A stretch of DNA of 64,000 bases from JAWMQL01 sp033283165 (lineage in GTDB: Bacteria; Pseudomonadota; Gammaproteobacteria; Pseudomonadales; Halieaceae), in assembly GCA_033283165.1 (NCBI GenBank), contig JAWMQL010000006.1:186001-250000 (forward strand), written 5' to 3'. The notes under the pieces were generated by a model. That model ran no database searches. It saw only the letters and a program-made list of their open reading frames with translations, and had not been told where the DNA came from. Both the position numbers and the translations under genes were made by a program. This document shows positions 50,734 through 58,835 of this stretch, one piece after another (position 1 is the stretch's first letter; every line of letters starts with the position of its first letter).

Positions 50734-51408
50734 ATGACCCAGGACGAATTGAAACAGGCAGTGGCCGAAGCCGCCCTGGCCTACGTGCAGCCCAGACTCG
50801 AAAATGACTCGGTTGTCGGTATCGGCACAGGATCCACCGCCAACCGGTTCATCGATTGCCTGGCCGCAATCAAGGGCCAGGTCTACGCCACCGTGGCCAG
50901 CTCCGAGGCCTCCGCCGAGCGCCTCAAGTCCCACGGCATCCCGGTCTACGATCTCAACAGCGTCGACCAGGTGGATTTCTATATCGATGGTGCCGACGAG
51001 GCCAATCGCGCCCTGCAACTGATCAAGGGTGGCGGGGCCGCCCTGACCCGGGAAAAAATCGTCACCGCGGTGGCCCGGGAATTCATCTGTATCGCCGACG
51101 AAAGCAAACTGGTCCACACCCTGGGCGCCTTCCCTCTGCCGGTGGAGGTGATCCCCATGGCTCGCAGCCACGTGGCCCGCGAACTGGTCAAACTGGGCGG
51201 CGACCCGGTCTACCGCGAGGGCGTGGTGACGGACAACGGCAACATCATTCTCGACGTGTACAACTTCTCCATCCCGCAGCCGCTGGCCACGGAGCAGAAA
51301 ATCAACGGCATTACCGGCGTGGTCACCAACGGCCTGTTCGCCCTCAAACCCGCCGACGTGCTGCTGCTCGGCACCCGGGACGGCGTCCGGACTCTCTATC
51401 CCGAATAG
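50734..51408 (+). CDS. rpiA: ribose-5-phosphate isomerase A
   Basis: Interconverts ribose 5-phosphate and ribulose 5-phosphate in the pentose phosphate pathway. The 224-residue protein has GIGTGSTANRFIDCL, SSEASAERLKSHGIPV, YIDGADEANRALQLIKGGGAALTREKIV with catalytic residues, and VEVIPMARSHVARELVKLGG. An AGCGAGGAG site precedes the ATG. It faces ilvA divergently. The two nested-hairpin repeats follow its stop. Confidence 0.96.
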   Translation: MTQDELKQAVAEAALAYVQPRLENDSVVGIGTGSTANRFIDCLAAIKGQVYATVASSEASAERLKSHGIPVYDLNSVDQVDFYIDGADEANRALQLIKGGGAALTREKIVTAVAREFICIADESKLVHTLGAFPLPVEVIPMARSHVARELVKLGGDPVYREGVVTDNGNIILDVYNFSIPQPLATEQKINGITGVVTNGLFALKPADVLLLGTRDGVRTLYPE

Positions 51409-51431
51409 ATTTCCGCTTTAATTTACGCATC

Positions 51432-51533
51432 GGGCGTGGGGTGGCGCGGTCAGGAGACGCCGTAAACCCATCCATGGGGGCTTGAGTTCGGCATCCATGC
51501 CTCACACACTCCTGACCGCGCCACCCCACGCCC
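51432..51533. repeat. nested-hairpin repeat, copy 1
   Basis: A perfect 25-bp outer inverted repeat (51432-51456, 51509-51533; starts GGGCGTGGGGTGGCGCGG) surrounds a 52-nt loop. In the loop are a CCCATCCATGGG palindrome (around 51467) and a GGCATCCATGCC palindrome (around 51490). It lies 23 nt after the rpiA stop and could also act as its transcript terminator, though no T-tract follows. Confidence 0.85.
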
Positions 51534-51580
51534 GCTGCTAACATCCCACAAGCTATACGGCCAGGCTGCCTGCGATGCCA

Positions 51581-51696
51581 GCTTCGGGGGCCGACAGTGC
51601 TTTCAGGACCGTCGGCGGCCACGGATGGCCGCCGTCGAGCGCGCCATGGATGGCATGCTGTTAGCGTGTCCGGAAAGCACTGTCGGCCCCCGAAGC
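51581..51696. repeat. nested-hairpin repeat, copy 2 (opposite orientation)
   Basis: A perfect 23-bp outer inverted repeat (51581-51603, 51674-51696; GCTTCGGGGGCCGACAGT) surrounds a 70-nt loop. The loop contains CGGCGGCCA-CGGA-TGGCCGCCG (51613-51634) and a GCCAT-GG-ATGGC hairpin (51643-51654). In reverse complement it has the same order of parts as copy 1: CATCCATG hairpin, GCTYGA, second hairpin, TCCTGA, right outer arm. The outer-arm sequences differ. It ends 14 nt before the oxidase gene stop. Confidence 0.85.
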
Positions 51697-51710
51697 GGTT
51701 TTCCAGTGCG

Positions 51711-53108
51711 TCAGTCGAAGATCTTGCCGGGGTTCATGATGCCGTGGGGATCGAAGGCCTGCTTGATCTGGCGCATCAGGGCGATTTCCGCCTCCGAGCG
51801 GCAGTAGGTCAGGTAGTTCTTCTTCAGCAGGCCGACCCCGTGCTCGGCGGAGACGCTGCCGCCGTGCTCGCGCACGGCTTCGAATATTGCGGGGCTGACC
51901 GCGGCACAATGCTGCTGGAACTCTTCCTGGCTCAGGTCATCGGGCTTGAGGATATTGAGGTGAATATTGCCGTCACCGATATGGCCGTACCAGATGATCT
52001 CGTAATCCGGGTAGGCCGCCACCACCAGTTGCTCCACGTCCGCCAGCAGCGCGGGCACACCGGATACCACGGTGGAGATATCGTTCTTGTACGGGGTCCA
52101 GCGGGAGATCGTCTCGGAGATGTCTTCCCGCAGGCGCCACAGGTTCGCCGCCTGGGTCTCACTGCTGGAGATGGTACCGTCCAGCACCGTGCCCTGCTCC
52201 ACGCAGTACTCGAACAGGGCCATCGCCTGCTCCAGCTGGTCCTCGTCGCCGCATTCGAACTCGATCAGGGCGTAGTAATCACACGCGGTGTCAAAAGGTC
52301 GCTGCAGGTCCTGGTGGGCAACCACCTTGTCCAGGGCCGCCTGGGAAAAAAACTCGAAGGCACTGAGTTCCAGCCGCGCCCGGCAGGCATCGAGAACCGC
52401 CATGATCGCCGCCATGCCCGGTGTGCCCAGCACCATCACCGCCTGCGGCCGGGGTCTGGCCGCCAAGCGCATGGTCGCCTCCACCACCACGCCCAGGGTG
52501 CCCTCGGCACCCACCACCAGCTGTCTCAGATCATAGCCGGCATTGTTCTTGATCAGGCCCCGGTTCAGGTCCAGCAGTTCGCCGGTGCCGGTGACCAGTT
52601 TGACTCCCGCCACCCAGTCGCGGGTCATGCCGTAGCGGATGACCTTGATGCCGCCGGCATTGGTGGAAATATTCCCGCCTATCTGGCTGGAACCGGCGGA
52701 GGCAAAATCCACCGGATAGAACAGGTCTCGTTCGTCGGCAAAGGCCTGCAACTGTTCAGTGATCACGCCGGCGCCGCAGCGCACGGTGCGATCCACCGGG
52801 TTGAAGTCCTCCAGCCAGGTCAACCGGTCCAGGGCCAGCACCAGCTCTCCCGCGGTCGCCACGGCGCCGGCACTGAGGCCGGTGCGACCACCCGACGGCA
52901 CGAGGTGGATACCTTCGCCGGCCGCCAGCCGCACGATCTCCTGCACTTCCGCAATGCTGCCGGGCAGCACGACGGCCACGGGCGCGGGCTGGTAGACCCG
53001 GGTCCAGTCGCGGCCATAGCGCTGCAAGGCGTCCTCGTCAGTCAGCACCCGCTGTTCGCCGACGATGCTCTGAAGGCGCGGCACGATATCCTGGTGAAAA
53101 TCGGTCAT
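51711..53108 (-). CDS. FAD-binding oxidoreductase, GlcD/D-2-hydroxyglutarate dehydrogenase type
   Basis: A 465-residue FAD-linked oxidase of the VAO/GlcD family. N-terminal FAD_binding_4 domain contains PVAVVLPGSIAEVQEIVRLAAGEGIHLVPSGGRTGLSAGAV and ASAGSSQIGGNISTNAGGIKVIRYGMTRDW. The C-terminal domain has the metal-binding YGHIGDGNIHLNI and HGGSVSAEHGVGLLKKNY. It likely oxidises a D-2-hydroxy acid; the substrate is not determined. It is leftward, converging on rpiA across the hairpin repeats. Confidence 0.9.
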   Translation of the reverse strand: MTDFHQDIVPRLQSIVGEQRVLTDEDALQRYGRDWTRVYQPAPVAVVLPGSIAEVQEIVRLAAGEGIHLVPSGGRTGLSAGAVATAGELVLALDRLTWLEDFNPVDRTVRCGAGVITEQLQAFADERDLFYPVDFASAGSSQIGGNISTNAGGIKVIRYGMTRDWVAGVKLVTGTGELLDLNRGLIKNNAGYDLRQLVVGAEGTLGVVVEATMRLAARPRPQAVMVLGTPGMAAIMAVLDACRARLELSAFEFFSQAALDKVVAHQDLQRPFDTACDYYALIEFECGDEDQLEQAMALFEYCVEQGTVLDGTISSSETQAANLWRLREDISETISRWTPYKNDISTVVSGVPALLADVEQLVVAAYPDYEIIWYGHIGDGNIHLNILKPDDLSQEEFQQHCAAVSPAIFEAVREHGGSVSAEHGVGLLKKNYLTYCRSEAEIALMRQIKQAFDPHGIMNPGKIFD

Positions 53109-53289
53109 GGTCTGCTCCTGTCGTTACTGCCTGTTGCCGGAACGGTGCCCTGGTCCCCCGCAAACAGGCCGGCATGATATCATTCCACCCGGGGCGCCAG
53201 CTCTACCCTGATGGCGCCATAGACGCCGCATTCCGCTCTCGCGTACTATTTCATTATCCGCCCCGAAAGGCCCAGACCGGACGCCATAA

Positions 53290-53847
53290 GTGGCTGACAA
53301 AAAAGATATTTTCCTGGAAAAGCTGGTTGCCGAGCACAGCCAGGCCCTGGCGAACTACCTGGCACGGAAAATGGACAGTCCCGAGGATGCCGCCGAGGTG
53401 GCCCAGGAGGCCTTCCTGCGCCTGCACCGCCTGGAACAGCCCCAGTCCCTGGACAACGCCAGGGCCTTCCTGTTCCAGGTCGCCACCAACCTGGCTACTG
53501 ACCAGTTGCGCCGGCGCAGCCTGCACCTGCGTTTCCTCAACCGGGAGAAGGCGCAGGTAACGCCGGGAGAACCGGCGGTGGGCATGACAGACAGCGCCGG
53601 TCCGGACCGTATCCTGGGCGCGCAGGAAAAGCTGGCGACGATATACAGCGCCGTCAACGAGCTGCCGTTCAAGGTCAAGCAGGCCTTCCTGATGCACCGC
53701 CGCAACGGTATGTCCTACCAGGAAATTGCCGCGGAGCTGGGGGTGTCGGTGTCCAGTGTGGAGAAATATATCCTGCAGGCGCTGAAACATTGCCGCGAAC
53801 GGCTGGTCCAACGGTTTCCTCCGGAGGAAGACCCGACGGAAGGCTGA
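53290..53847 (+). CDS. ECF RNA polymerase sigma factor, FecI-like
   Basis: A 185-residue extracytoplasmic-function sigma factor. Region 2: AEVAQEAFLRLHRLEQPQSLDNARAFLFQVATNLATDQLRR. Region 4: LPFKVKQAFLMHRRNGMSYQEIAAELGVSVSSVEKYILQALKHCRE. The NARAFLF and SYQEIA patterns are those of FecI-type factors controlled by a FecR anti-sigma and a TonB-dependent transducer. It starts at GTG. FecR and transducer follow directly, so it is the regulator of this set. Confidence 0.93.
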   Translation: MADKKDIFLEKLVAEHSQALANYLARKMDSPEDAAEVAQEAFLRLHRLEQPQSLDNARAFLFQVATNLATDQLRRRSLHLRFLNREKAQVTPGEPAVGMTDSAGPDRILGAQEKLATIYSAVNELPFKVKQAFLMHRRNGMSYQEIAAELGVSVSSVEKYILQALKHCRERLVQRFPPEEDPTEG

Positions 53848-53941
53848 TAAGCACTTGAGGGACGGGGCGTCTCGTCCGTTTAATACAGAGAACCAGAAGA
53901 CAAAACGGGTAACAAAACCCGGTCGAGAACAAGGAACCAAA

Positions 53942-54919
53942 ATGACCCATTACGGGGCGCAGCAGTATCGACAGCAGTGTGACCAGGCCATGGCCTGGGT
54001 AGCGCGCCTGCGCGCCGACCGGGTTTCGGACGATGACCGGCGGGCATTTGCCCTGTGGCTGGCCAGCGACCGGGCGCATCGCCGGGCCATGGACGAGGTA
54101 CTGGACCTGTGGGAAGACCTGGCCGTGGTCCAGGCGTTGCCCTTTGACGAAGAGACCTATCGGGACAGGGGCCGCAACCGGCGCTGGCTGCTGGGAACCG
54201 CCGCGGCGCTGGCCGCCTGCCTGGTGGTCGCCGTGGCCCTGTGGCCCGGCAGCCAGAACACCACCCAGTTGCAGCTGCAGACGGCCGTGGGAGAGCAACA
54301 CAGTTTCGAACTGCCCGACCAGTCGCGCCTGACCCTGAACACCGGCAGCCGTGCCAACGTCAGCTACGGCGATGCCGAACGCCATGTCGAGCTGATCCGG
54401 GGCGAGGCGTATTTCGAGGTCGCGAAAGACCCGAAGCGGCCGTTTAACGTGGATGCGGGTAGCGCCAGGGCCACGGCCGTGGGCACCGCGTTCAATATCC
54501 GTCGCGACGGTGATCTGGCCGCCATTACCGTCACCGAGGGCGTGGTACGGGTCACGGAACTTGGCACCACCGGCAACCGGGTACCCGCCGCGGACCTGCT
54601 GCGAGTCGATCAACGCGTGGTGGCCGGGCCGGCTGGGCTGGAACGCAGTGCCACCGTGGACACCGCACCCCTGGTGGCCTGGCGTAAGGGGGAATTGCTG
54701 GCGCGGGACATGACCCTGGCGGAACTCACCCGGGAACTGGAGCGCTACTGGGACACCCACATCCTGCTGGGGGATAACGACCTCGCCACCCGCACCGTCT
54801 CCGGCGTCTTTCGACTGGAGCAGCCGGATGCCATGCTGAATGCCGTGGCGCGCAGTCTGGACCTGGAAGTGGTCCGCCTGGACGACCGAACCGTGCAGTT
54901 GCTAGCGGTCCAGCGTTAG
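53942..54919 (+). CDS. FecR-type anti-sigma/signalling protein
   Basis: A 325-residue inner-membrane protein. Cytoplasmic N-terminal DUF4880 (AMAWVARLRADRVSDDDRRAFALWLASDRAHRRAMDEVLDLWEDL), one membrane span (LLGTAAALAACLVVAVALWP), then a periplasmic FecR domain (TAVGEQHSFELPDQSRLTLNTGSRANV, VELIRGEAYFEVAKD, VDAGSARATAVGTAFNI). The C-terminal region (LAELTRELERYWDTHILLGD) would contact the transducer's signalling domain. ATG 53942 was chosen because it opens just before DUF4880 and has AAGGAA upstream. Confidence 0.92.
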   Translation: MTHYGAQQYRQQCDQAMAWVARLRADRVSDDDRRAFALWLASDRAHRRAMDEVLDLWEDLAVVQALPFDEETYRDRGRNRRWLLGTAAALAACLVVAVALWPGSQNTTQLQLQTAVGEQHSFELPDQSRLTLNTGSRANVSYGDAERHVELIRGEAYFEVAKDPKRPFNVDAGSARATAVGTAFNIRRDGDLAAITVTEGVVRVTELGTTGNRVPAADLLRVDQRVVAGPAGLERSATVDTAPLVAWRKGELLARDMTLAELTRELERYWDTHILLGDNDLATRTVSGVFRLEQPDAMLNAVARSLDLEVVRLDDRTVQLLAVQR

Positions 54920-55007
54920 GATATAAAACTCCCCGAACGGCCGTGAAAGGCCAACACCACATTTCTGTATCACTAAGTTGCCGGCCAGCAAAGCAACTTG
55001 AGGTGCC

Positions 55008-57989
55008 ATGTTTACCCATTTTGCGGCCCTTGCCGCGCCGCGCCGCTGGCGCCAGTTCGGGGGATTGAGCCTGCTGTGCTGTGCGCTGCTCGGCCTGACC
55101 CCGATTGCCCTGGGTAAACAGGCCACCACGAACTTTCTCATCGACGCCCGCCAGCTCTCCGGCGCCCTGATCCAGTTCAGCCGCCAGAGCGGCAAGGCGA
55201 TCGTGTTTTCGGAGCGGCTCGCTCGCCAGGTGAGGGTCAGCCCGGTCACCGGCTGGATGAGTCCCGAGGCTGCCCTGGATAACCTGCTGGAGGACAGTGG
55301 CCTGGCCTGGGAAGAAGTGGAACCCCAGGTGATTGCAGTCTACCCCGCGGTCTGCCGGGCGGGTCGGGACTGCGAGGAGCCGCAGCAGACCCTGAGTAAA
55401 TATCCCACTTTCCAGCCCGGTATAGAGGAAACCTACGTTTACGGTGACCTGGTTACCGGCTCGCGCATCCGACGTGCCGACTACCATGGCGCTATTCCGG
55501 TGGACATCATCACCGCACCTGACATCGAGTTGAGTGGCGCCCAGACATTGGGCGAGTTACTGAAATTCGTCCCGGCAGTGGCGGGCAATTCCATCAGTAC
55601 CGCGATTTCCAATGGCGGCGACGGCACCGCCACCGTGACCCTGCGCGGCCTGCCCGCCAGTAATACGCTGGTGCTGATCAACGGCCGCCGGGTAGCCAAT
55701 GACGGCCTTGCGGGCGAGTCGGTGGACCTGAACAGCATCGCGCCGGCGGCGGTGGAGCGTATTGAAATCCTGAAGGGCGGCGCCTCGGCGATCTATGGTT
55801 CCGACGCCATTGCTGGAGTGGTCAACGTGATCATGAAACGGGAGTTCACCGGCCTGCTGGCAGAGCTCTACTACGGCGAGGCCGAGGCGGGCGACCTGGA
55901 AACCACCAACCACACGCTGCAGTACGGCGCCAACCTGCCGCGCACCTCCCTGTTCGTCACCGCCACTCACTTCGAACAGGAACCGCTCTACAGCCGCGAC
56001 CGGCGTATTTCCGCCAGTGCCGATACGCGCCGCTTTGGCGGCAGTGACGAGCGCTCCAGCGCCACCCCCGCGGCGCGGATTCAACTGCCGGGCGGAGACA
56101 CCCTGATCGCGGGCGACAACGGCTACCGCCCGGCCACGGAAGAGGACCTGTATGACTTCCAGCAGGGCACCACGGCCGTGGTGCCGATGGAGCGAAACAG
56201 TGTCTACGCCAACCTGGCGTTCGATGTCAGCGAGCGCATCGTCGCCCTGCTCGACCTGCACTACCTGGAGACGAAGGCCATTGCCGAACTGGCACCAGCC
56301 CCGGTTTTTACCGCCTTCGAGGCCCGCCCGTTTACCATTTCAGCAGACAATCGCTTCAACCCCTTCGGGGTGGACCTGGAGGATGTGCGCCGCCGCCTGG
56401 TGGAATTCCCCCGCCGGAAGCAGCACAACGAGTCCGAAGTTTCCCGCGCTAGCCTGGCTCTGGAAGGTCTGGCGGCAGACTGGAACTGGGAGCTTGCCTA
56501 CAGCTGGAGCCGCAGCGAGGCCATTGAGCGCACCACCAACCTGGTCAACGCCGACCACCTGCGTCGCGGGCTCGGGCCGGATTCCGCCTGCCGCGGCAGG
56601 GACATCGACGGCTGTGTCCCCATCAACCTGCTGGGCGGCCCGGGCAGCATCACCCCCCAGCAGGTGAGCTATCTGCGTGTGGACGGTGAGGTCGCGGGCT
56701 ATTCCAGTCTGTCCACCGTGTCGGCGCATGTCAGCCGCGCTATTCTGCCGATGCCGGGGGGAACCGGGGACCTGGCCCTGGGGGGCGAGCACCGCCTCGA
56801 GGCCACCAGCAAAAAGCCCGACGCGCTGCTGGCATCGACCGGCACGCTGGGCGGCACCAATTTCGAAGCCACCCGGGGCGACCGTAAAATCACCGAGTTG
56901 TACGCCGAGGCACGGCTGCCGATGTGGCGCAGCGCGGGGGGCGGCAACGGGCTGGACCTGGACCTCGCCCTGCGCTACTCCGACTACAGCGATTTCGGCG
57001 ACAGCACCAACCCGCGGGCGGCACTGCGACTGCAGCTGGGTCGCGAGTGGCTGTTGCGCGGCAACTTCGCCCGCGGTTTCCGCGCTCCCAGCCTGAACGA
57101 GCTGTACGAGGGCCAGACCGAGAACCAGGCCTTCCTGAACGACCCCTGTACCCAGGCCCACAACGTGGCCCTGTTGCCCGGCTGCACGCAACAGGCCGAC
57201 CCCACCCGCAACCAGTTTCTCACCCTCAAGGGCGGTAATGCCGAGCTGGAACCCGAAACGGCCCACAGCGTCAGCGCCGGGGTGGTCTGGTCGCCCGAGT
57301 CAGCCAGCGGCCTGACCCTGTCCATGGACCTGTTCCAGATAGACCAGTATGACGTGGTATCGTCCAGCGCCCAGTACATTGTCAGCCAGAATGCGCGTTT
57401 CGGCGCCTTTGCAGGCCAGGTGGAGCGGGACGCGGCAGGTAACCTGACGCTGGTGGAGGCCACCAATGTCAATGTGGGCAGGCGCCGGGTACGCGGTGCC
57501 GACCTGGCCTTCAATTACCACCTGCCACGCCGCAGCTGGGGCCAGTTGTCCTTCACCGGCACCGGGGCCTACATCGCGGAGTACCTGGCGCGCAACGACG
57601 CGTCCGGACCGGAACTGGACCTGGCCGGCAGTTTCCGGGACGAGGCCTCTGAGGGACTGGGCGGGATACCCGAGTGGAAGGCACGCCTGGGCATGCGCTG
57701 GAAACACCGCCGCTGGCTGGGCTCCTACGACCTGTTCTACGTCAGCGAGATGGAAGAGCTGGTGCCCGGCACCGACCGCTTCCGGACCATCGACAGCTGG
57801 CTGGTGCACGATCTGCAGGTCAGCTACACCTTCCCGGTGCTGGCCGGCCTGCGCTGGGCGGTGGGGGTGGACAACCTGCTGGACGAGGAGCCGCCATTGG
57901 CGGCCTCGGCCTTTAACGACAATATCGACGGCCGTACCCATGAACTCAAGGGGCGATTCTGGTACACACGCCTGAGCCAGAGTTTCTAG
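55008..57989 (+). CDS. TonB-dependent receptor with N-terminal STN signalling domain (FecA-type transducer)
   Basis: A 993-residue outer-membrane protein. Signal peptide (FGGLSLLCCALLGLTPIALG), STN domain about 40-110 (FLIDARQLSGALIQFSRQSGKAIVFSERLARQVRV), then a plug domain from about 150 (GSRIRRADYHGAIPVDIIT; TLRGLPASNTLVLINGRRVAN; VERIEILKGGASAIYGSDAIAGVVNVI). A 22-strand barrel follows, ending FWYTRLSQSF with C-terminal Phe. The receptor follows the ECF sigma and FecR genes, so it should signal its ligand to them. Ligand unknown; the plug has no feature diagnostic of a siderophore. Confidence 0.93.
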   Translation: MFTHFAALAAPRRWRQFGGLSLLCCALLGLTPIALGKQATTNFLIDARQLSGALIQFSRQSGKAIVFSERLARQVRVSPVTGWMSPEAALDNLLEDSGLAWEEVEPQVIAVYPAVCRAGRDCEEPQQTLSKYPTFQPGIEETYVYGDLVTGSRIRRADYHGAIPVDIITAPDIELSGAQTLGELLKFVPAVAGNSISTAISNGGDGTATVTLRGLPASNTLVLINGRRVANDGLAGESVDLNSIAPAAVERIEILKGGASAIYGSDAIAGVVNVIMKREFTGLLAELYYGEAEAGDLETTNHTLQYGANLPRTSLFVTATHFEQEPLYSRDRRISASADTRRFGGSDERSSATPAARIQLPGGDTLIAGDNGYRPATEEDLYDFQQGTTAVVPMERNSVYANLAFDVSERIVALLDLHYLETKAIAELAPAPVFTAFEARPFTISADNRFNPFGVDLEDVRRRLVEFPRRKQHNESEVSRASLALEGLAADWNWELAYSWSRSEAIERTTNLVNADHLRRGLGPDSACRGRDIDGCVPINLLGGPGSITPQQVSYLRVDGEVAGYSSLSTVSAHVSRAILPMPGGTGDLALGGEHRLEATSKKPDALLASTGTLGGTNFEATRGDRKITELYAEARLPMWRSAGGGNGLDLDLALRYSDYSDFGDSTNPRAALRLQLGREWLLRGNFARGFRAPSLNELYEGQTENQAFLNDPCTQAHNVALLPGCTQQADPTRNQFLTLKGGNAELEPETAHSVSAGVVWSPESASGLTLSMDLFQIDQYDVVSSSAQYIVSQNARFGAFAGQVERDAAGNLTLVEATNVNVGRRRVRGADLAFNYHLPRRSWGQLSFTGTGAYIAEYLARNDASGPELDLAGSFRDEASEGLGGIPEWKARLGMRWKHRRWLGSYDLFYVSEMEELVPGTDRFRTIDSWLVHDLQVSYTFPVLAGLRWAVGVDNLLDEEPPLAASAFNDNIDGRTHELKGRFWYTRLSQSF

Positions 57990-58011
57990 GCAGACCCGGG
58001 AGAAAACGACA

Positions 58012-58725
58012 ATGCCAACCGACTACCCTTCATCTCGAACCGGCAGCATGCCGCACCCGCACCGCTTCGGCAGAACCCTGCTGGCGAGTTTTTTCTGCCT
58101 GGTGGTCCCCACCTCGGCTGTAAGAGCAGCTGAGGGGGACACCATCCACCTGCGGGAGCTGATGACACCGGAGCAGTTGCAGGCCACCGGGGTGCACAGG
58201 CTCAGTGACGAGGAGCGGCGGGCGCTGGAACGGTGGCTGGAAGCCTATACCCGCGGCACCGAGACACCTGCGGCCAAAACCGAAGTTCCCCCGAGCGGGG
58301 CCGAACCCCCGGTCGCGGTGGTCCCGGCAGCACCGCCGAAGGCCGCCCCGGCAGCGCCGCCGAAGGTCGCCCCGACGGCACCGCCCAGGTCCGCCCCGGC
58401 AGAGCAGCCAGAGACCAAGGCTCCTGCCGCCACGAAGGCCGCTGCACCCGCGGTCGATGAAAACTTCGGTTTCCCGGAACCCGTCCGGGATAGCGATACG
58501 CCGGGCAATGAGTTGCATGCACAGGTGGTGGAGCCGTTCCGGGGCTGGAGCGGCAAGACCGTGTTCCGGCTGGACAACGGGCAGGTGTGGCGGCAACGGA
58601 TCGCCGGCCGTTACACCTATACCGGAGACGATAACCGGGTGGTTATCCGCAAAAACAGCTGGGGCTTTTACGAGATGACCCTGGTCGCCGAGGACCGCAC
58701 GGTGGGCGTCGCCCGGGTGAGGTAA
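58012..58725 (+). CDS. exported protein with Pro/Ala-rich linker and conserved C-terminal domain
   Basis: A 237-residue exported protein. The hydrophobic signal-like segment (TLLASFFCLVVPTSAVRAA) lies behind a 25-residue N-tail. A helical region (REL-MTPEQLQATGVHRLSDEERRALERWLEAYTRG) is followed by a Pro/Ala linker with three 24-bp repeats, then a C-terminal beta domain (FRGWSGKTVFRLDNGQVWRQRIAGRYTYTGDDNRVVIRKNSWGFYEMTLVA). I do not recognise the family beyond noting that this C-terminal motif recurs in proteobacterial exported proteins. It lies 22 nt after the receptor gene, so it is likely cotranscribed with it. Confidence 0.75.
   Translation: MPTDYPSSRTGSMPHPHRFGRTLLASFFCLVVPTSAVRAAEGDTIHLRELMTPEQLQATGVHRLSDEERRALERWLEAYTRGTETPAAKTEVPPSGAEPPVAVVPAAPPKAAPAAPPKVAPTAPPRSAPAEQPETKAPAATKAAAPAVDENFGFPEPVRDSDTPGNELHAQVVEPFRGWSGKTVFRLDNGQVWRQRIAGRYTYTGDDNRVVIRKNSWGFYEMTLVAEDRTVGVARVR
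58330..58401. repeat. 24-bp in-frame tandem repeat in the linker
   Basis: Three units (58330-58353, 58354-58377, 58378-58401) encoding APPKAAPA, APPKVAPT and APPRSAPA. The codons differ slightly between units, so the array is not recent. Confidence 0.85.
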
Positions 58726-58726
58726 C

Positions 58727-58786
58727 GTATTTCGGGGACAGTTTACTTTTTTCCTGCGGAAAAAAAGTAAACTGTCCCCGAAATAC
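58727..58786. repeat. hairpin repeat related to the one at 18.9 kb
   Basis: A perfect 26-bp inverted repeat (58727-58752 and 58761-58786) with an 8-nt spacer in which CC and GG close the loop. The core TCGGGGACAGTTTACTTT matches the 18.9-kb arm in all but three positions of the shared 21-base block. It begins just after the stop of the exported-protein gene and precedes the terminator of the receptor gene on the other strand. Confidence 0.85.
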
Positions 58787-58816
58787 AAAAAAAACGGGCC
58801 CGTGAGGGCCCGTTTT
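58787..58816 (-). terminator. rho-independent terminator of the leftward receptor gene
   Basis: An 11-bp stem (AAAACGGGCCC and its complement, 58791-58801/58806-58816) with a GTGA loop. Read leftward it is followed by a T-run of eight, so it terminates the TonB-dependent receptor gene. Rightward it has only four T's. Confidence 0.85.
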
Positions 58817-58835
58817 CAGGTCACTGCAGCTCGAC

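Noticed and set aside
51432..51696. The two hairpin elements considered as integron attC sites
   Set aside because: They are long palindromes, but I do not find the paired RYYYAAC and GTTRRRY core sites, an integrase gene, or cassette-like genes.
51597..53177. 526-codon plus-strand reading opposite the FAD oxidoreductase
   Set aside because: Shadow of a gene with clear FAD motifs; it also begins inside the nested hairpin repeat.
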